39,501 nucleotides of DNA from Planctomycetota bacterium. Its GTDB lineage: Bacteria > Planctomycetota > UBA1135 > UBA2386. The stretch spans positions 1 to 39,501 of the forward strand of contig JAEUHS010000062.1 of assembly GCA_016794035.1 (NCBI GenBank). The letters run 5' to 3'. Positions 23,171-30,604 of the stretch are shown piece after piece. The position numbers were made by a program, and so were the translations under genes. The notes under the pieces were generated by a model. The model worked only from the letters and a program-made list of their open reading frames with translations, did no database searches and was not told the DNA's origin. The stretch's first letter is position 1. The number at the start of each line of letters is the position of its first letter.

Positions 23171-23755
23171 ATGAGCCGCGCGCTGCAGCTGGAGTTCGTC
23201 GCCTCGGCGACCGCGGTCGATCGGCTGCCGACCACGCGCGCCGAGATCGCGTTCGTCGGTCGCAGCAACGTCGGCAAGTCGTCGCTGCTGAACGCGATCG
23301 CCGGTGAGAAGAAGCTCGCACGCGTCTCCAACACGCCCGGTCGCACGCAGACGCTCGACCTGTTCCGCTGCGAACGCGGCGGCGGCACGGTCGTCGACTG
23401 CCCCGGCTACGGCTACGCCAAGGTCAGCAAGAGCACGCGCCGGGCCTGGCTGCCGATGCTCGAGCGCTACATGCTCGAGCGCGAGCAGCTGGAGATGATC
23501 GTGTTGCTGGTCGACGGCGAGATCGGCCCGACCGCGTCGGACCTGCACATGCTCGAGTGGCTGCGACAGCAGGACCTGCCGCACACCGTGGTCGCCACCA
23601 AACACGACAAGGTCAAGCCGTCGCAGCGCCGCAACCGCCAGCAGGAGCTGGCGGCGCGCTGCGAACTGCCGGCGGCGGCCATCGTCTCGGTCAGCGTCAC
23701 GGACGAGACCGGACTGACACGCCTGCGCGAGCTGGTGCGCGAGTGGCTGACGTGA
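23171..23755 (+). CDS. engB: Ribosome-biogenesis GTPase EngB/YsxC/YihA
   Basis: A 194-residue TRAFAC-class GTPase needed for large-subunit ribosome assembly and usually essential. G1 is GRSNVGKSS at 30-38, G2 TPGRTQT at 55-61, G3 DCPGYGYAKVSK at 76-87, G4 TKHDK, and the G5 region IVSVSV. Length and motif spacing match the family exactly. The ATG at 23171 is preceded by CAGAAT 8 nt upstream and no strong Shine-Dalgarno. It is divergent from the tamB operon and followed by a strong hairpin, so it is probably transcribed alone. Confidence 0.96.
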   Translation: MSRALQLEFVASATAVDRLPTTRAEIAFVGRSNVGKSSLLNAIAGEKKLARVSNTPGRTQTLDLFRCERGGGTVVDCPGYGYAKVSKSTRRAWLPMLERYMLEREQLEMIVLLVDGEIGPTASDLHMLEWLRQQDLPHTVVATKHDKVKPSQRRNRQQELAARCELPAAAIVSVSVTDETGLTRLRELVREWLT

Positions 23756-23795
23756 TCACCGCGCGCACCGGGGTCCCGAGCCCGGCGGCACGCTG

Positions 23796-23827
23796 CGACC
23801 CGACGCCCGGCCCGGCGGTTCGGGTCG
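23796..23827 (+). terminator. Strong bulged hairpin after engB
   Basis: CGACCCGACGCC at 23796-23807 pairs with GGCG (23814-23817) and TCGGGTCG (23820-23827), giving 12 bp with a 2-nt bulge and a 6-nt loop. It lies 40 nt past the engB stop. No T-tract follows. Confidence 0.5.
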
Positions 23828-23860
23828 ACTTCGACCCCCGGATCGGCCGATCCAGGGCAC

Positions 23861-24745
23861 ATGATCGAGGTGGTCTACGACTTCACCGATGCGCACGGCG
23901 AGGCCGGCAGGCTGCTCGTGCGCGGCGGCATCTGGGCCGGCGACGAGTGCGTGTTCGAGTTCGTCGAGACGCTGCGCGGCACCAGCGGCACCGCGCGCTG
24001 CGACTGGCGACGGCCGGCGCCGCACCTCGAGGTGCGCCACGGCGATGGCCGCGATCCCGCGGTGCGCCGGGTGCTGCAGCAGCTCGGCGACCTGCTGCTG
24101 CCGTTCCACAGCGGCGCGTTCGCCGGCGTCAGCGACGCGGCGCTGGCCGAGCTGTATGCGGGCAGCTACCACGCCGACCAGAACTACTCGAACGGCCACC
24201 GGTTCGAGACCTGGTACAAGGGCCGCATCGTCGACTCGATCGTGCGCCTGCTGGCGCCGCGCAAGCTGCTCGACGCCGGCTGCTCGGCCGGCGAGGTCGT
24301 GCGGCAGCTGCGTGCGCGCGGCGTCGACGCCCACGGCTTCGATCTCTGCGCCGACCTCGACGACATCGCCTATCCCGAGGTGCGCGACTTCGTGCGGCGG
24401 GGATCGGTCACCACGATCCCGTTCGGTCCCGAGCACGGCTTCGACACGCTGACCGCGTTCGACGTGTTCGAACACATCCCCGAGGACCGCATCCCGGCGA
24501 TGGTCGACGAGTTCGCGCGCCTCGGCGTGCGCACCGTGGTCGCGCTGATCGCCCAGTGTGAGTTCCAGTACAAGGGCCACCTGACGCTGCGGCCGCTGAC
24601 CTGGTGGGACCGGGCGCTGGCACCGCGCTTCCGCCGCCGCCACGACGCCCGCACCCTGTCGACGATGGCCCGGGACTTCGCCGGCGATCCAGGCAAGTAC
24701 CTGGCGGTCTACGACCTGGTCGAGGTGCCCGCGCTGTCCGCGTGA
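23861..24745 (+). CDS. SAM-dependent methyltransferase
   Basis: A 294-residue protein. The N-terminal third (1-110) is unassigned. Residues about 115-240 hold a class I methyltransferase core: KLLDAGCSAGEVV is the SAM-binding motif I, HGFDLCADLDDIAYPEV the acidic strand region, and FDTLTAFDVFEHIPEDRIP the motif IV/V part with the E-H-I-P signature of methyltransferase type 11/23 proteins. The ending DLVEVPALSA follows a segment YKGHLTLRPLTWWDRAL. Methyltransferases of this sort often modify glycans or lipids, which would suit the membrane glycosyltransferase downstream, but the hairpin and 191-bp gap argue against a simple operon. Substrate unknown. Confidence 0.82.
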   Translation: MIEVVYDFTDAHGEAGRLLVRGGIWAGDECVFEFVETLRGTSGTARCDWRRPAPHLEVRHGDGRDPAVRRVLQQLGDLLLPFHSGAFAGVSDAALAELYAGSYHADQNYSNGHRFETWYKGRIVDSIVRLLAPRKLLDAGCSAGEVVRQLRARGVDAHGFDLCADLDDIAYPEVRDFVRRGSVTTIPFGPEHGFDTLTAFDVFEHIPEDRIPAMVDEFARLGVRTVVALIAQCEFQYKGHLTLRPLTWWDRALAPRFRRRHDARTLSTMARDFAGDPGKYLAVYDLVEVPALSA

Positions 24746-24803
24746 CGGAGCGCGTCGCTCGGGGCGAAGCCCGCGCCGTGGCCGTGCCGAGCCCCACGGC
24801 GGG

Positions 24804-24823
24804 GCGGGCGACGGCTCGCCCGC
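24804..24823 (+). terminator. GC hairpin after the methyltransferase
   Basis: GCGGGCGA at 24804-24811 pairs perfectly with TCGCCCGC at 24816-24823 around a CGGC loop, about 60 nt past the stop. A smaller GGGC-GAA-GCCC stem lies about 40 nt earlier. No T-tract. Confidence 0.4.
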
Positions 24824-24936
24824 GGCATCGCTGTCGCCGCCGTGCCGGCAGTTGAAAGTCGGCGACCGGTAGCCTCAGGTTGCGTCGTCGCGCCGGGTCG
24901 AGGTCCCGGCTGCCCACCGGCAGGGAGTTCCTGATC

Positions 24937-26448
24937 GTGGCTTTCATGGCTGAACGACTTCTCGCCGCCATCGAGTCCTTGGGTTTCCGACCACGCTGCC
25001 TCCGGGTGGCGTGCGGCGTGGCCTTGCTGCTGGCGATCGCCACGCTCTTCGGTCGACCGCCCGCGTTCGACGATGCCTGGTTCGGCGACCAGGCCTACTT
25101 CGTCGCGACCGAGGGCCGGCTGCGCTCGGAGCTGTTTCGCGGCATGCTCGGCTGGGAGGAATGGGTCTACATCACCCAGAAGGCCGGCGTGCTGCTGACG
25201 GCCGTGTTCGTCCGGATCCTGGGGCTGACCCCGCTGGCGGTGCATCTCCCCGGCCTGATCTACGCAACGCTCTGCGGCACCCTCGTCGTCGTCTACCTGC
25301 GCCGGGTGCGCCCGGGGGATCGCGGCACGCTGCTCGTCGCCGGCATCCTGCTGGCCGCCAACCCGAGCGTCGTCGCGTTCGCCTTCCTGGTCCGACCGGA
25401 ACTGATGCTGGCCAGCCTCGCGTTCGCCTCGTATGCGCTGCTCGACGCGGTCTTCTGCCGAGACTGGCCCATCGCCCGACGCGCGGCCCTGGCCGGCGCC
25501 CTGGCCGGCGCGTCCCCGCTCTTCCATCTGAACGGCTCCATGATCATGGCGGCCGGCGGACTCTTCCTGCTGGTGCGCCGGCAGTGGCTGCCCGCGGCGG
25601 TCTACTCCGTCACCGCGCTCGGCGTCGCGCTGCTGTATGTGGTCGATGCGCTGGTCCGCGGGGACCTGGGGCAGATGGTCACGCAGTTCCGCTTCGATCC
25701 GGCGACGGCAGGATCGACTTCGCTGTCGGCGAAGCTCGCCACGGTCGGCGATGTCGGCAACGTGTTCTTCCACAGCCCCGCCGAGATCGCGATCAGCGTG
25801 ATGCTCCTGTTCCCGGCGCTCGCGTTCTCGCGACTGCGTCGCCGCGAGATTCCGACCCCGCGCGAGGCCCGTGGCCTCGTCACCTACTCGGCGGCGCTGT
25901 TGCTCAGCCTGCTCGTGTTGCTGAATCGGCCCGCGCACATGTATGCGCTGCTGTTCTGTCCGTTCGGCGTCGCCCTGTTCAGCCTGTTGCACGGCCAGCT
26001 CCGCGCCGCGACTGCCGTGGGCCTGCGCCGCACGTCGGCCCTGATCCTGTGCACCTGCCTCGTCTTCGGCATCAGCCACAGCATCGCGAGAATCGTGCGC
26101 AATGCGGAGGCGCGCGACGAGATGCAGTGGAACGCGTACGTCGCGAGCCTGCTGCCCAAGAAGCACGTCGCCGTGATCGCGCCCCTGGCGTTCGTGTTCG
26201 GTCAGATCGACGACTACCGCATCATGGGTCTCGCCAAGTACGCGCACCCGGATCGGGTCAGCGGATCGCAGTGGGACATGTCGACCCTGATGGCCGATGC
26301 GGCCCGGTGGGACGTCGAGTACGTCGTCTTCGAGCGGCGGCGCGGCCACCACAATTTCGATCCTCCCGAGTACCCGGTGCGGGTCGGACAGTACGAACGC
26401 TTCGTGGATCGTCCGCCGTTGACGATCTATCGCCGCGGCAGCCCCTGA
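24937..26448 (+). CDS. GT-C fold membrane glycosyltransferase (GT39/ArnT-like)
   Basis: About 503 residues, strongly hydrophobic with roughly ten membrane segments. The first large loop contains FDDAWFGDQAYFVATEG, an acidic pair typical of the catalytic loop of polyprenyl-phosphate-sugar glycosyltransferases of the GT39/ArnT group, followed by WEEWVYITQKAG. The C-terminal about 100 residues are soluble (HVAVIAPLAFVFGQIDDYRI, VEYVVFERRRGHHNF). The enzyme would transfer a lipid-linked sugar to a lipid or protein outside the inner membrane; the exact acceptor is unknown. AGGGAG at 24922-24927 lies 9 nt before a GTG at 24937, favouring that start; an ATG at 24946 is the alternative. Codon and base composition look slightly less extreme than in the neighbours. 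Followed at once by a strong terminator hairpin. Confidence 0.8.
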   Translation: MAFMAERLLAAIESLGFRPRCLRVACGVALLLAIATLFGRPPAFDDAWFGDQAYFVATEGRLRSELFRGMLGWEEWVYITQKAGVLLTAVFVRILGLTPLAVHLPGLIYATLCGTLVVVYLRRVRPGDRGTLLVAGILLAANPSVVAFAFLVRPELMLASLAFASYALLDAVFCRDWPIARRAALAGALAGASPLFHLNGSMIMAAGGLFLLVRRQWLPAAVYSVTALGVALLYVVDALVRGDLGQMVTQFRFDPATAGSTSLSAKLATVGDVGNVFFHSPAEIAISVMLLFPALAFSRLRRREIPTPREARGLVTYSAALLLSLLVLLNRPAHMYALLFCPFGVALFSLLHGQLRAATAVGLRRTSALILCTCLVFGISHSIARIVRNAEARDEMQWNAYVASLLPKKHVAVIAPLAFVFGQIDDYRIMGLAKYAHPDRVSGSQWDMSTLMADAARWDVEYVVFERRRGHHNFDPPEYPVRVGQYERFVDRPPLTIYRRGSP

Positions 26449-26449
26449 G

Positions 26450-26483
26450 GCGACGCCCCGACCCGATCGGCTCGGGGCGTCGC
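26450..26483 (+). terminator. Strong 12-bp hairpin terminator candidate after the glycosyltransferase
   Basis: GCGACGCCCCGA at 26450-26461 pairs perfectly with TCGGGGCGTCGC at 26472-26483 around a 10-nt loop, beginning one base past the stop. It is the strongest hairpin noticed in the window; no clear T-tract follows. Confidence 0.65.
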
Positions 26484-26546
26484 GAGGAATCGTCGCAAAG
26501 CCGCCGGATCCACCGGTTGCGAGCGAGTGCACCGCCCCACCGCACG

Positions 26547-26552
26547 TAGAGT
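26547..26552 (+). promoter_or_regulatory. Candidate -10 box TAGAGT
   Basis: TAGAGT ends 7 nt before the ATG at 26560 with no Shine-Dalgarno between, placing a predicted transcription start at or next to the A of the ATG. The same hexamer occurs at 33794, 35 nt before a sulfotransferase gene. Confidence 0.5.
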
Positions 26553-26559
26553 GCGGCCC

Positions 26560-26874
26560 ATGGCAGGCAGGATGTCCAACCGGGATCGCATCGAACACCT
26601 CCGCGCCGAAGCGGCTGCGGCGGCGAAGCAGAAGGCCGCGGCGAAGGCGGCCAAGGCCGCCGGGCCGAAGACGGCGCGCGCGGCGGCGAGCCGGAAGAAG
26701 GCACCTGCGGGCGGACGGGTTCGCATCGTCTGGTGCGTCTGCGATCCGAGCGGGAAGGACGTGCAGCAGTTCCCCTACGCCCAGGAACAGGAGGCCCGCG
26801 CCGAGGCGCAGCGGCTGTGCACCGAGACCGGGCGCACCCACTTCGTCAGGCAGGCCGACGTGCCGGTCGAGTAG
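26560..26874 (+). CDS. Small Lys/Ala-rich protein with a compact C-terminal domain
   Basis: A 104-residue protein in two parts. The N-terminal half (about 1-52) is Ala/Lys-rich and predicted helical or disordered, starting MAGRMSNRDRIEHLRAEA, with runs such as KQKAAAKAAKAAG reminiscent of histone-H1-like or HU tails. The C-terminal half is a small mixed domain, VRIVWCVCDPSGKDVQQFPY then EARAEAQRLCTETGRTHFVR. This domain has three cysteines and an acidic end. The ATG at 26560 is preferred over one 33 bp earlier because of the start-proximal TAGAGT box. I recognise no named family. A nucleic-acid-binding role is conceivable from the basic tail but not shown. Confidence 0.7.
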   Translation: MAGRMSNRDRIEHLRAEAAAAAKQKAAAKAAKAAGPKTARAAASRKKAPAGGRVRIVWCVCDPSGKDVQQFPYAQEQEARAEAQRLCTETGRTHFVRQADVPVE

Positions 26875-26935
26875 GCCGACTCGGGCTCGACGCCACCGTC
26901 GCGGCCGCGGCGGCGGCGCGCTAGAAGTCTCCGGC

Positions 26936-28366
26936 ATGCGCATCCACCTGGTCCTGCTGGCCGCGCTCGTGGCCGGCTTCGCCGCGGCCCAGCAGGCCGA
27001 TTCGTCGGCGCCGACGTTCCGGCCGCGGCGGTGGTTCGGCGACCACATGGTGCTGCCGGCGAACACCTCGGTGCCGATCACCGGCGTCGGCGCACCCGGC
27101 GCGGCGGTCACGGTGCGCGGTTCGTGGGGCGCCGCCGCGTCCGGCACGGTCGACGGCGCAGGAACCTGGCGCTGTGAGCTGGCGACCCCCGGGCGCGGCG
27201 GGCCGTTCGAGGTGACCCTCGCCAGCGGCGACGCCGCGCTCGTGCTGCACGACGTGCTCGCCGGCGACGTCTGGCTGTGTTCCGGCCAGTCGAACATGGT
27301 CATGCAGGTCGGCCCCGGCCCGACCTCCAAGCGCGGCGTGCAGGACTGGCAACAGGAGGTCGCCGCCGCCGACCTGCCGCAGTTGCGGATGTTCACCGTC
27401 GCGCGACGCACGGCGAACGCCCCGGTCGACGACGTCGACGGCGCCTGGCAGGTCGCATCGCCGACGACGGCGGCACAGTTCTCCGCGGTCGCGTTCTTCT
27501 TCGGTCGCGAACTCCTGCGACACGACGAGACCCCGCTCGGCCTCGTCGTGTCCGCCTGGGGCGGCACCGTGTGCGAGGCCTGGACCAGCGCCGCCGGCCT
27601 CGCGGACTTTCCCGAGTTCGCCGCGGCGATCGCGCAACTCGACGCGGCGACCGCCGCCGACCCGAAGCAGCCCAACCGTGCCACCGTGCTGTGGAACGGC
27701 ATGATCGCGCCGCTGCGGCGGTTCCCGTTCACCGGCGTGATCTGGTACCAGGGTGAGTCCAATCACACGCGCCCGGCGCAATACGCGCGGCTGTTCCCGG
27801 CGATGATCGCGGACTGGCGACGCGGCCTCGGTCGCGAGCTGCCGTTCTACTTCGTGCAGATCGCGCCCTACCGCTATCCCGACGACCGCGACGACCAGGT
27901 CGCCCTGCTGCGCGCGGCGCAGGCCGCGGCGCTGTCGTTGCCCGGCACCGGCATGGTCGTCACGCTGGACTGCGGCGAGCCCGCGGACATCCATCCGATC
28001 CGGAAGCAGCCGGTCGGCGAACGGCTGGCGCGGCTCGCGCTGGCCCGGCACTACGGCAAGCCCGTGCCGTGTGACGGCCCGCGGCCCACCGGGGTGCAGC
28101 GGCAGGGCGCGAGCCTGCGCATCCGCTTCGACGCCGCTGACGGCGGCCTGGTGCTCGATCCGGCGGCGGCCGGCTTCGAGGTGGCCGCGGCCGACGGCAG
28201 GTTCGTGGCGGCGACGGCGCGCGAGGACGACGGCGCGATCGTCGTGTCGAGCCCCGACGTCGCAGAACCGGTGTCGGTGCGCTACGCGTGGTCGTCGGCG
28301 CCCGGCAGCTCGCTGCAGAACGGCGCCGGACTGCCCGCCGCCCCGTTCCGCGCGTCGATCGAATGA
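26936..28366 (+). CDS. Secreted sialate-O-acetylesterase-like (SASA family) esterase
   Basis: A 476-residue exported protein. Signal peptide MRIHLVLLAALVAGFAAAQ, then a small beta domain (about 30-110, HMVLPANTSVPITGVGAPG), then the SGNH-type SASA hydrolase. The nucleophile is Ser119 in CSGQSNM, the conserved GVIWYQGESN block supplies the oxyanion residues, and DIHPIRK (Asp351, His353) gives the acid and base. The C-terminal beta segment (about 375-476) ends in PLQ-type strands. Family members remove acetyl groups from sialic acids or plant and algal polysaccharides, fitting a polymer-degrading lifestyle alongside the sulfatase nearby. A TAGAAGT box lies 7 nt upstream of the ATG. The natural substrate is not known. 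Confidence 0.88.
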   Translation: MRIHLVLLAALVAGFAAAQQADSSAPTFRPRRWFGDHMVLPANTSVPITGVGAPGAAVTVRGSWGAAASGTVDGAGTWRCELATPGRGGPFEVTLASGDAALVLHDVLAGDVWLCSGQSNMVMQVGPGPTSKRGVQDWQQEVAAADLPQLRMFTVARRTANAPVDDVDGAWQVASPTTAAQFSAVAFFFGRELLRHDETPLGLVVSAWGGTVCEAWTSAAGLADFPEFAAAIAQLDAATAADPKQPNRATVLWNGMIAPLRRFPFTGVIWYQGESNHTRPAQYARLFPAMIADWRRGLGRELPFYFVQIAPYRYPDDRDDQVALLRAAQAAALSLPGTGMVVTLDCGEPADIHPIRKQPVGERLARLALARHYGKPVPCDGPRPTGVQRQGASLRIRFDAADGGLVLDPAAAGFEVAAADGRFVAATAREDDGAIVVSSPDVAEPVSVRYAWSSAPGSSLQNGAGLPAAPFRASIE

Positions 28367-28376
28367 GGCGGTCCCC

Positions 28377-28396
28377 GGCGGCAGCCGCTAGCCGCC
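28377..28396. terminator. Bidirectional hairpin between convergent genes
   Basis: GGCGGC at 28377-28382 and GCCGCC at 28391-28396 can pair around an 8-nt loop. It lies between the stop of the esterase and the last codons of the opposing gene. No T-tract on either strand. Confidence 0.3.
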
Positions 28397-28651
28397 CTTG
28401 CGCTGCCTGGCCATCGCCTCGTCGTACTTGGCCTTGAACGAGTGCCAGGCGGCGTCGCAGCCCGACTTCAGCGCCTCCCATCGGCCTTCGGCCGCCGCGC
28501 CAGCCTGCTCGAGCTGGGCCTGCACCGAATCGTATTCCTTCAGCAGGGCCTCGCGCACGTCGCGCGCCGCCAGCTTGGCCAGGCTCGCCTTGACCTGCAG
28601 GTGCTCGAGGGCCGCATGCATCTTCTTCAGGTAGTCGTCGCGCGTGGTCAT
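28388..28651 (-). CDS. Small coiled-coil protein, Sll1863-like stress protein
   Basis: An 87-residue, wholly helical, charged protein: MTTRDDYLKKMHAALEHL at the start, then heptad-like LLKEYDSVQAQLEQAG and a WEALKSGCDAAWHSFKAKYDEA ending. The W-(E)-x-LK-x-G-x-x-x-AW pattern is that of the small Sll1863-type stress-response proteins, whose biochemical role is unclear. It has the clearest Shine-Dalgarno in the window, AGAGGAGG 8 nt before the ATG, unlike most neighbours, so it is probably translated strongly from a transcript with a leader. Confidence 0.75.
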   Translation of the reverse strand: MTTRDDYLKKMHAALEHLQVKASLAKLAARDVREALLKEYDSVQAQLEQAGAAAEGRWEALKSGCDAAWHSFKAKYDEAMARQRKGG

Positions 28652-28659
28652 GGCTGGAA

Positions 28660-28667
28660 CCTCCTCT
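28660..28667 (-). promoter_or_regulatory. Strong ribosome binding site AGAGGAGG
   Basis: AGAGGAGG on the minus strand, 8 nt before the ATG at 28651. It fixes the start of the small coiled-coil protein and contrasts with the Shine-Dalgarno-less starts elsewhere in the window. Confidence 0.8.
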
Positions 28668-28784
28668 GTGAGCCTTGGCGGGCCGCCGAGATGCAGCTCG
28701 CCGATGTCCACCATGGGAGCGGAGGTGCGTTCGCAGCGCAACGCCCACGCGGACATCGCACGTGGTCGCCGCCGCCGCCGGCCA

Positions 28785-30434
28785 TCACTTCTCGAACGTG
28801 ATGTCGGCGGTCTGCTGCGTGCCGTCGCGCACGAACGTCACGGTGTTCTGCGGCGGGCCGTCGTCGAGCGCGGTGCGCAGGTCGCGTAGTTCCTGGATCC
28901 CCTTGTCGCCGATGCGCACGAGCCTGTCGCCCGCCTTCAGACCGGCCTTCGCCGCGACGCTGCCGTCGGTGACCTCGGTGATCGTGACGCCGTCGTCGTC
29001 GAGCACCACGCCGAGCATGCGACCGCCGCCGCGCCGTGCCCCGCCGAAGCCGCGCTGCACCTTCATGTTCTCGCGCGTCAGCAGCTCCGGCAGGTTGGCG
29101 AGGCCGAGCGCGCCGGTGGCGATCACGACCGACGAGTGCCGCTGGTACTCGGGGATCGCCGCGTCGTAGGTGTCGTACTGGGTGTGGTGCGTGTGCGTGT
29201 AGTTGGCGCGGCCGGCCTGGTTCCAGAAGAAGCCCGGCACGCCCGCCGCCGTGAACGACTCGTGGTCGCTGCCGATCGGCGTGAACGCCTCGATGTCGCG
29301 GATCTGGAACGGCATCTCCGTCGACGACGTCAGGATCGGCGCGAACACGGTCTCGAGCTGCGGGTGCATCGCCGCCATGCCGGCGATGCCGGACAGGTAG
29401 TTGGTGCCGCCGTCGTGCACGAGACAGGCGCTGTAGTTCACCAGCTCCTCCTTGTGCTTCTGCACCCAGGCGCGCGAGCCCAGCAGGCCCTGCTCCTCGC
29501 CGCTCCACAGCATGAAGCGGATCGTGCGCTTGGGCCTGGCGCCGATCGCCATCAGGATGCGCGCCGCCTCGAGCGTGGTCGCGGCGCCGGTGCCGTTGTC
29601 GGTCGTACCGGTGGCACCGTCCCAGCTGTCGAGGTGACCGCCGACGACCACGAACTGCTCGGGGTGCTCGGTGCCGGGGATGTCGGCGATGACGTTGTAG
29701 AGCGGGATCGGCCCCTTGCGGAAGTGGTTGCGGACGTCGAACTCGACCTCGACCTGCCGGCCGTCGTCGAGGTGCTTCTGCAGCACCTCGTAGCAGTCGC
29801 TGCGCAGGCGCACCATCGGCAGGTTCGGCAGACGGTCGAAGTCGACGCGCGGATTGCCGCCGGTCAGCAGCAGGTCGCTGCCGCCGCGGCCGCCGGCGCG
29901 CGCCGGACGGCCGGTCACGAAGCCGAAGCCGCCCTCGGCCTCGAGCGCAGCGCCGAGCTCCTTGACCATCCGGGCGGGCGGATTCAGCAGCCAGACGCCG
30001 TTCAGCCTGCCCTTCGCCGCGGCCAGTTCGTCGGCGTCCTTCGGCGCCGGCAGCAACGGCCCGCGCGACGGCATGCGCGTGCCGGCGGTCCACGCATCGG
30101 TGTTGCAGACCAGCTCCATCGCCTCGGGCTGCGTCATGCGCCCCCACCACGGCCCACGGTTGAAGCCGACCGCGAACTCGCCCCACTGCTCGAGGTGCGC
30201 GTCGGCGATGCCGAAGCCCTGGAACGTGTCGCGCGCCCACTCGGCGGCGACGGTCAGGTTGTCCGACGACGTCAGCCGCGGTCCGATGCGGTTGACGAGG
30301 TGGTCGAGGTGCGCCATCACCCGCGAACGCTCGAGGCCCTCGTGTCGGATCGCCGCGAACTGCTCGGGCGTGACCTGGGCGAACAGCGCCTGGGTGCAGG
30401 CGGCGAACAGAACGACGGTGCGCGGGGTGAACAT
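28785..30434 (-). CDS. Exported M28-family zinc aminopeptidase with C-terminal PDZ domain
   Basis: A 549-residue protein with a signal peptide (MFTPRTVVLFAACTQALFAQ). The central part includes a PA-like insert (about 120-220) and the M28 core: zinc ligand and catalytic pair GGHLDSWD (His267, Asp269), bridging Asp in GTTDNGTGAA, catalytic SGEEQGLLGS, ligand region HDGGTNY, and HHTQYDTYD for the last histidine. Residues about 465-549 are a PDZ domain (VTITEVTDGSVAAKAGLKAGDRL). It likely trims peptides in the periplasm or at the cell surface. A TATCGT box lies 9 nt upstream of the ATG. Specificity is unknown; the family includes Q-type carboxypeptidases as well as aminopeptidases. Confidence 0.9.
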   Translation of the reverse strand: MFTPRTVVLFAACTQALFAQVTPEQFAAIRHEGLERSRVMAHLDHLVNRIGPRLTSSDNLTVAAEWARDTFQGFGIADAHLEQWGEFAVGFNRGPWWGRMTQPEAMELVCNTDAWTAGTRMPSRGPLLPAPKDADELAAAKGRLNGVWLLNPPARMVKELGAALEAEGGFGFVTGRPARAGGRGGSDLLLTGGNPRVDFDRLPNLPMVRLRSDCYEVLQKHLDDGRQVEVEFDVRNHFRKGPIPLYNVIADIPGTEHPEQFVVVGGHLDSWDGATGTTDNGTGAATTLEAARILMAIGARPKRTIRFMLWSGEEQGLLGSRAWVQKHKEELVNYSACLVHDGGTNYLSGIAGMAAMHPQLETVFAPILTSSTEMPFQIRDIEAFTPIGSDHESFTAAGVPGFFWNQAGRANYTHTHHTQYDTYDAAIPEYQRHSSVVIATGALGLANLPELLTRENMKVQRGFGGARRGGGRMLGVVLDDDGVTITEVTDGSVAAKAGLKAGDRLVRIGDKGIQELRDLRTALDDGPPQNTVTFVRDGTQQTADITFEK

Positions 30435-30443
30435 CAGGGCCGA

Positions 30444-30449
30444 ACGATA
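30444..30449 (-). promoter_or_regulatory. Candidate -10 box TATCGT of the M28 peptidase gene
   Basis: TATCGT on the minus strand ends 9 nt before the ATG at 30434; no Shine-Dalgarno is present between. Confidence 0.5.
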
Positions 30450-30604
30450 GCGATCGGTCCCGGCAACCCGCGCGGCGGTCTGTCCCAGGCGCGTCGCAAT
30501 CCGCGGGCCCGGGGCGCAGGCGCAGGCACGACGTGCGGCCCCGCTCGCATCGGTCCGGCACCGAGGCGGACGGCGGATGGACGCGCGCGGCAGCGGGCGT
30601 CTCG

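Noticed and set aside
18876..23174. A 1432-codon open frame on the plus strand opposite tamB and the Omp85 gene.
   Set aside because: It is Arg/Gln/Ala-rich with no motif and lies opposite two confidently identified genes; GC-rich DNA commonly leaves antisense frames open.
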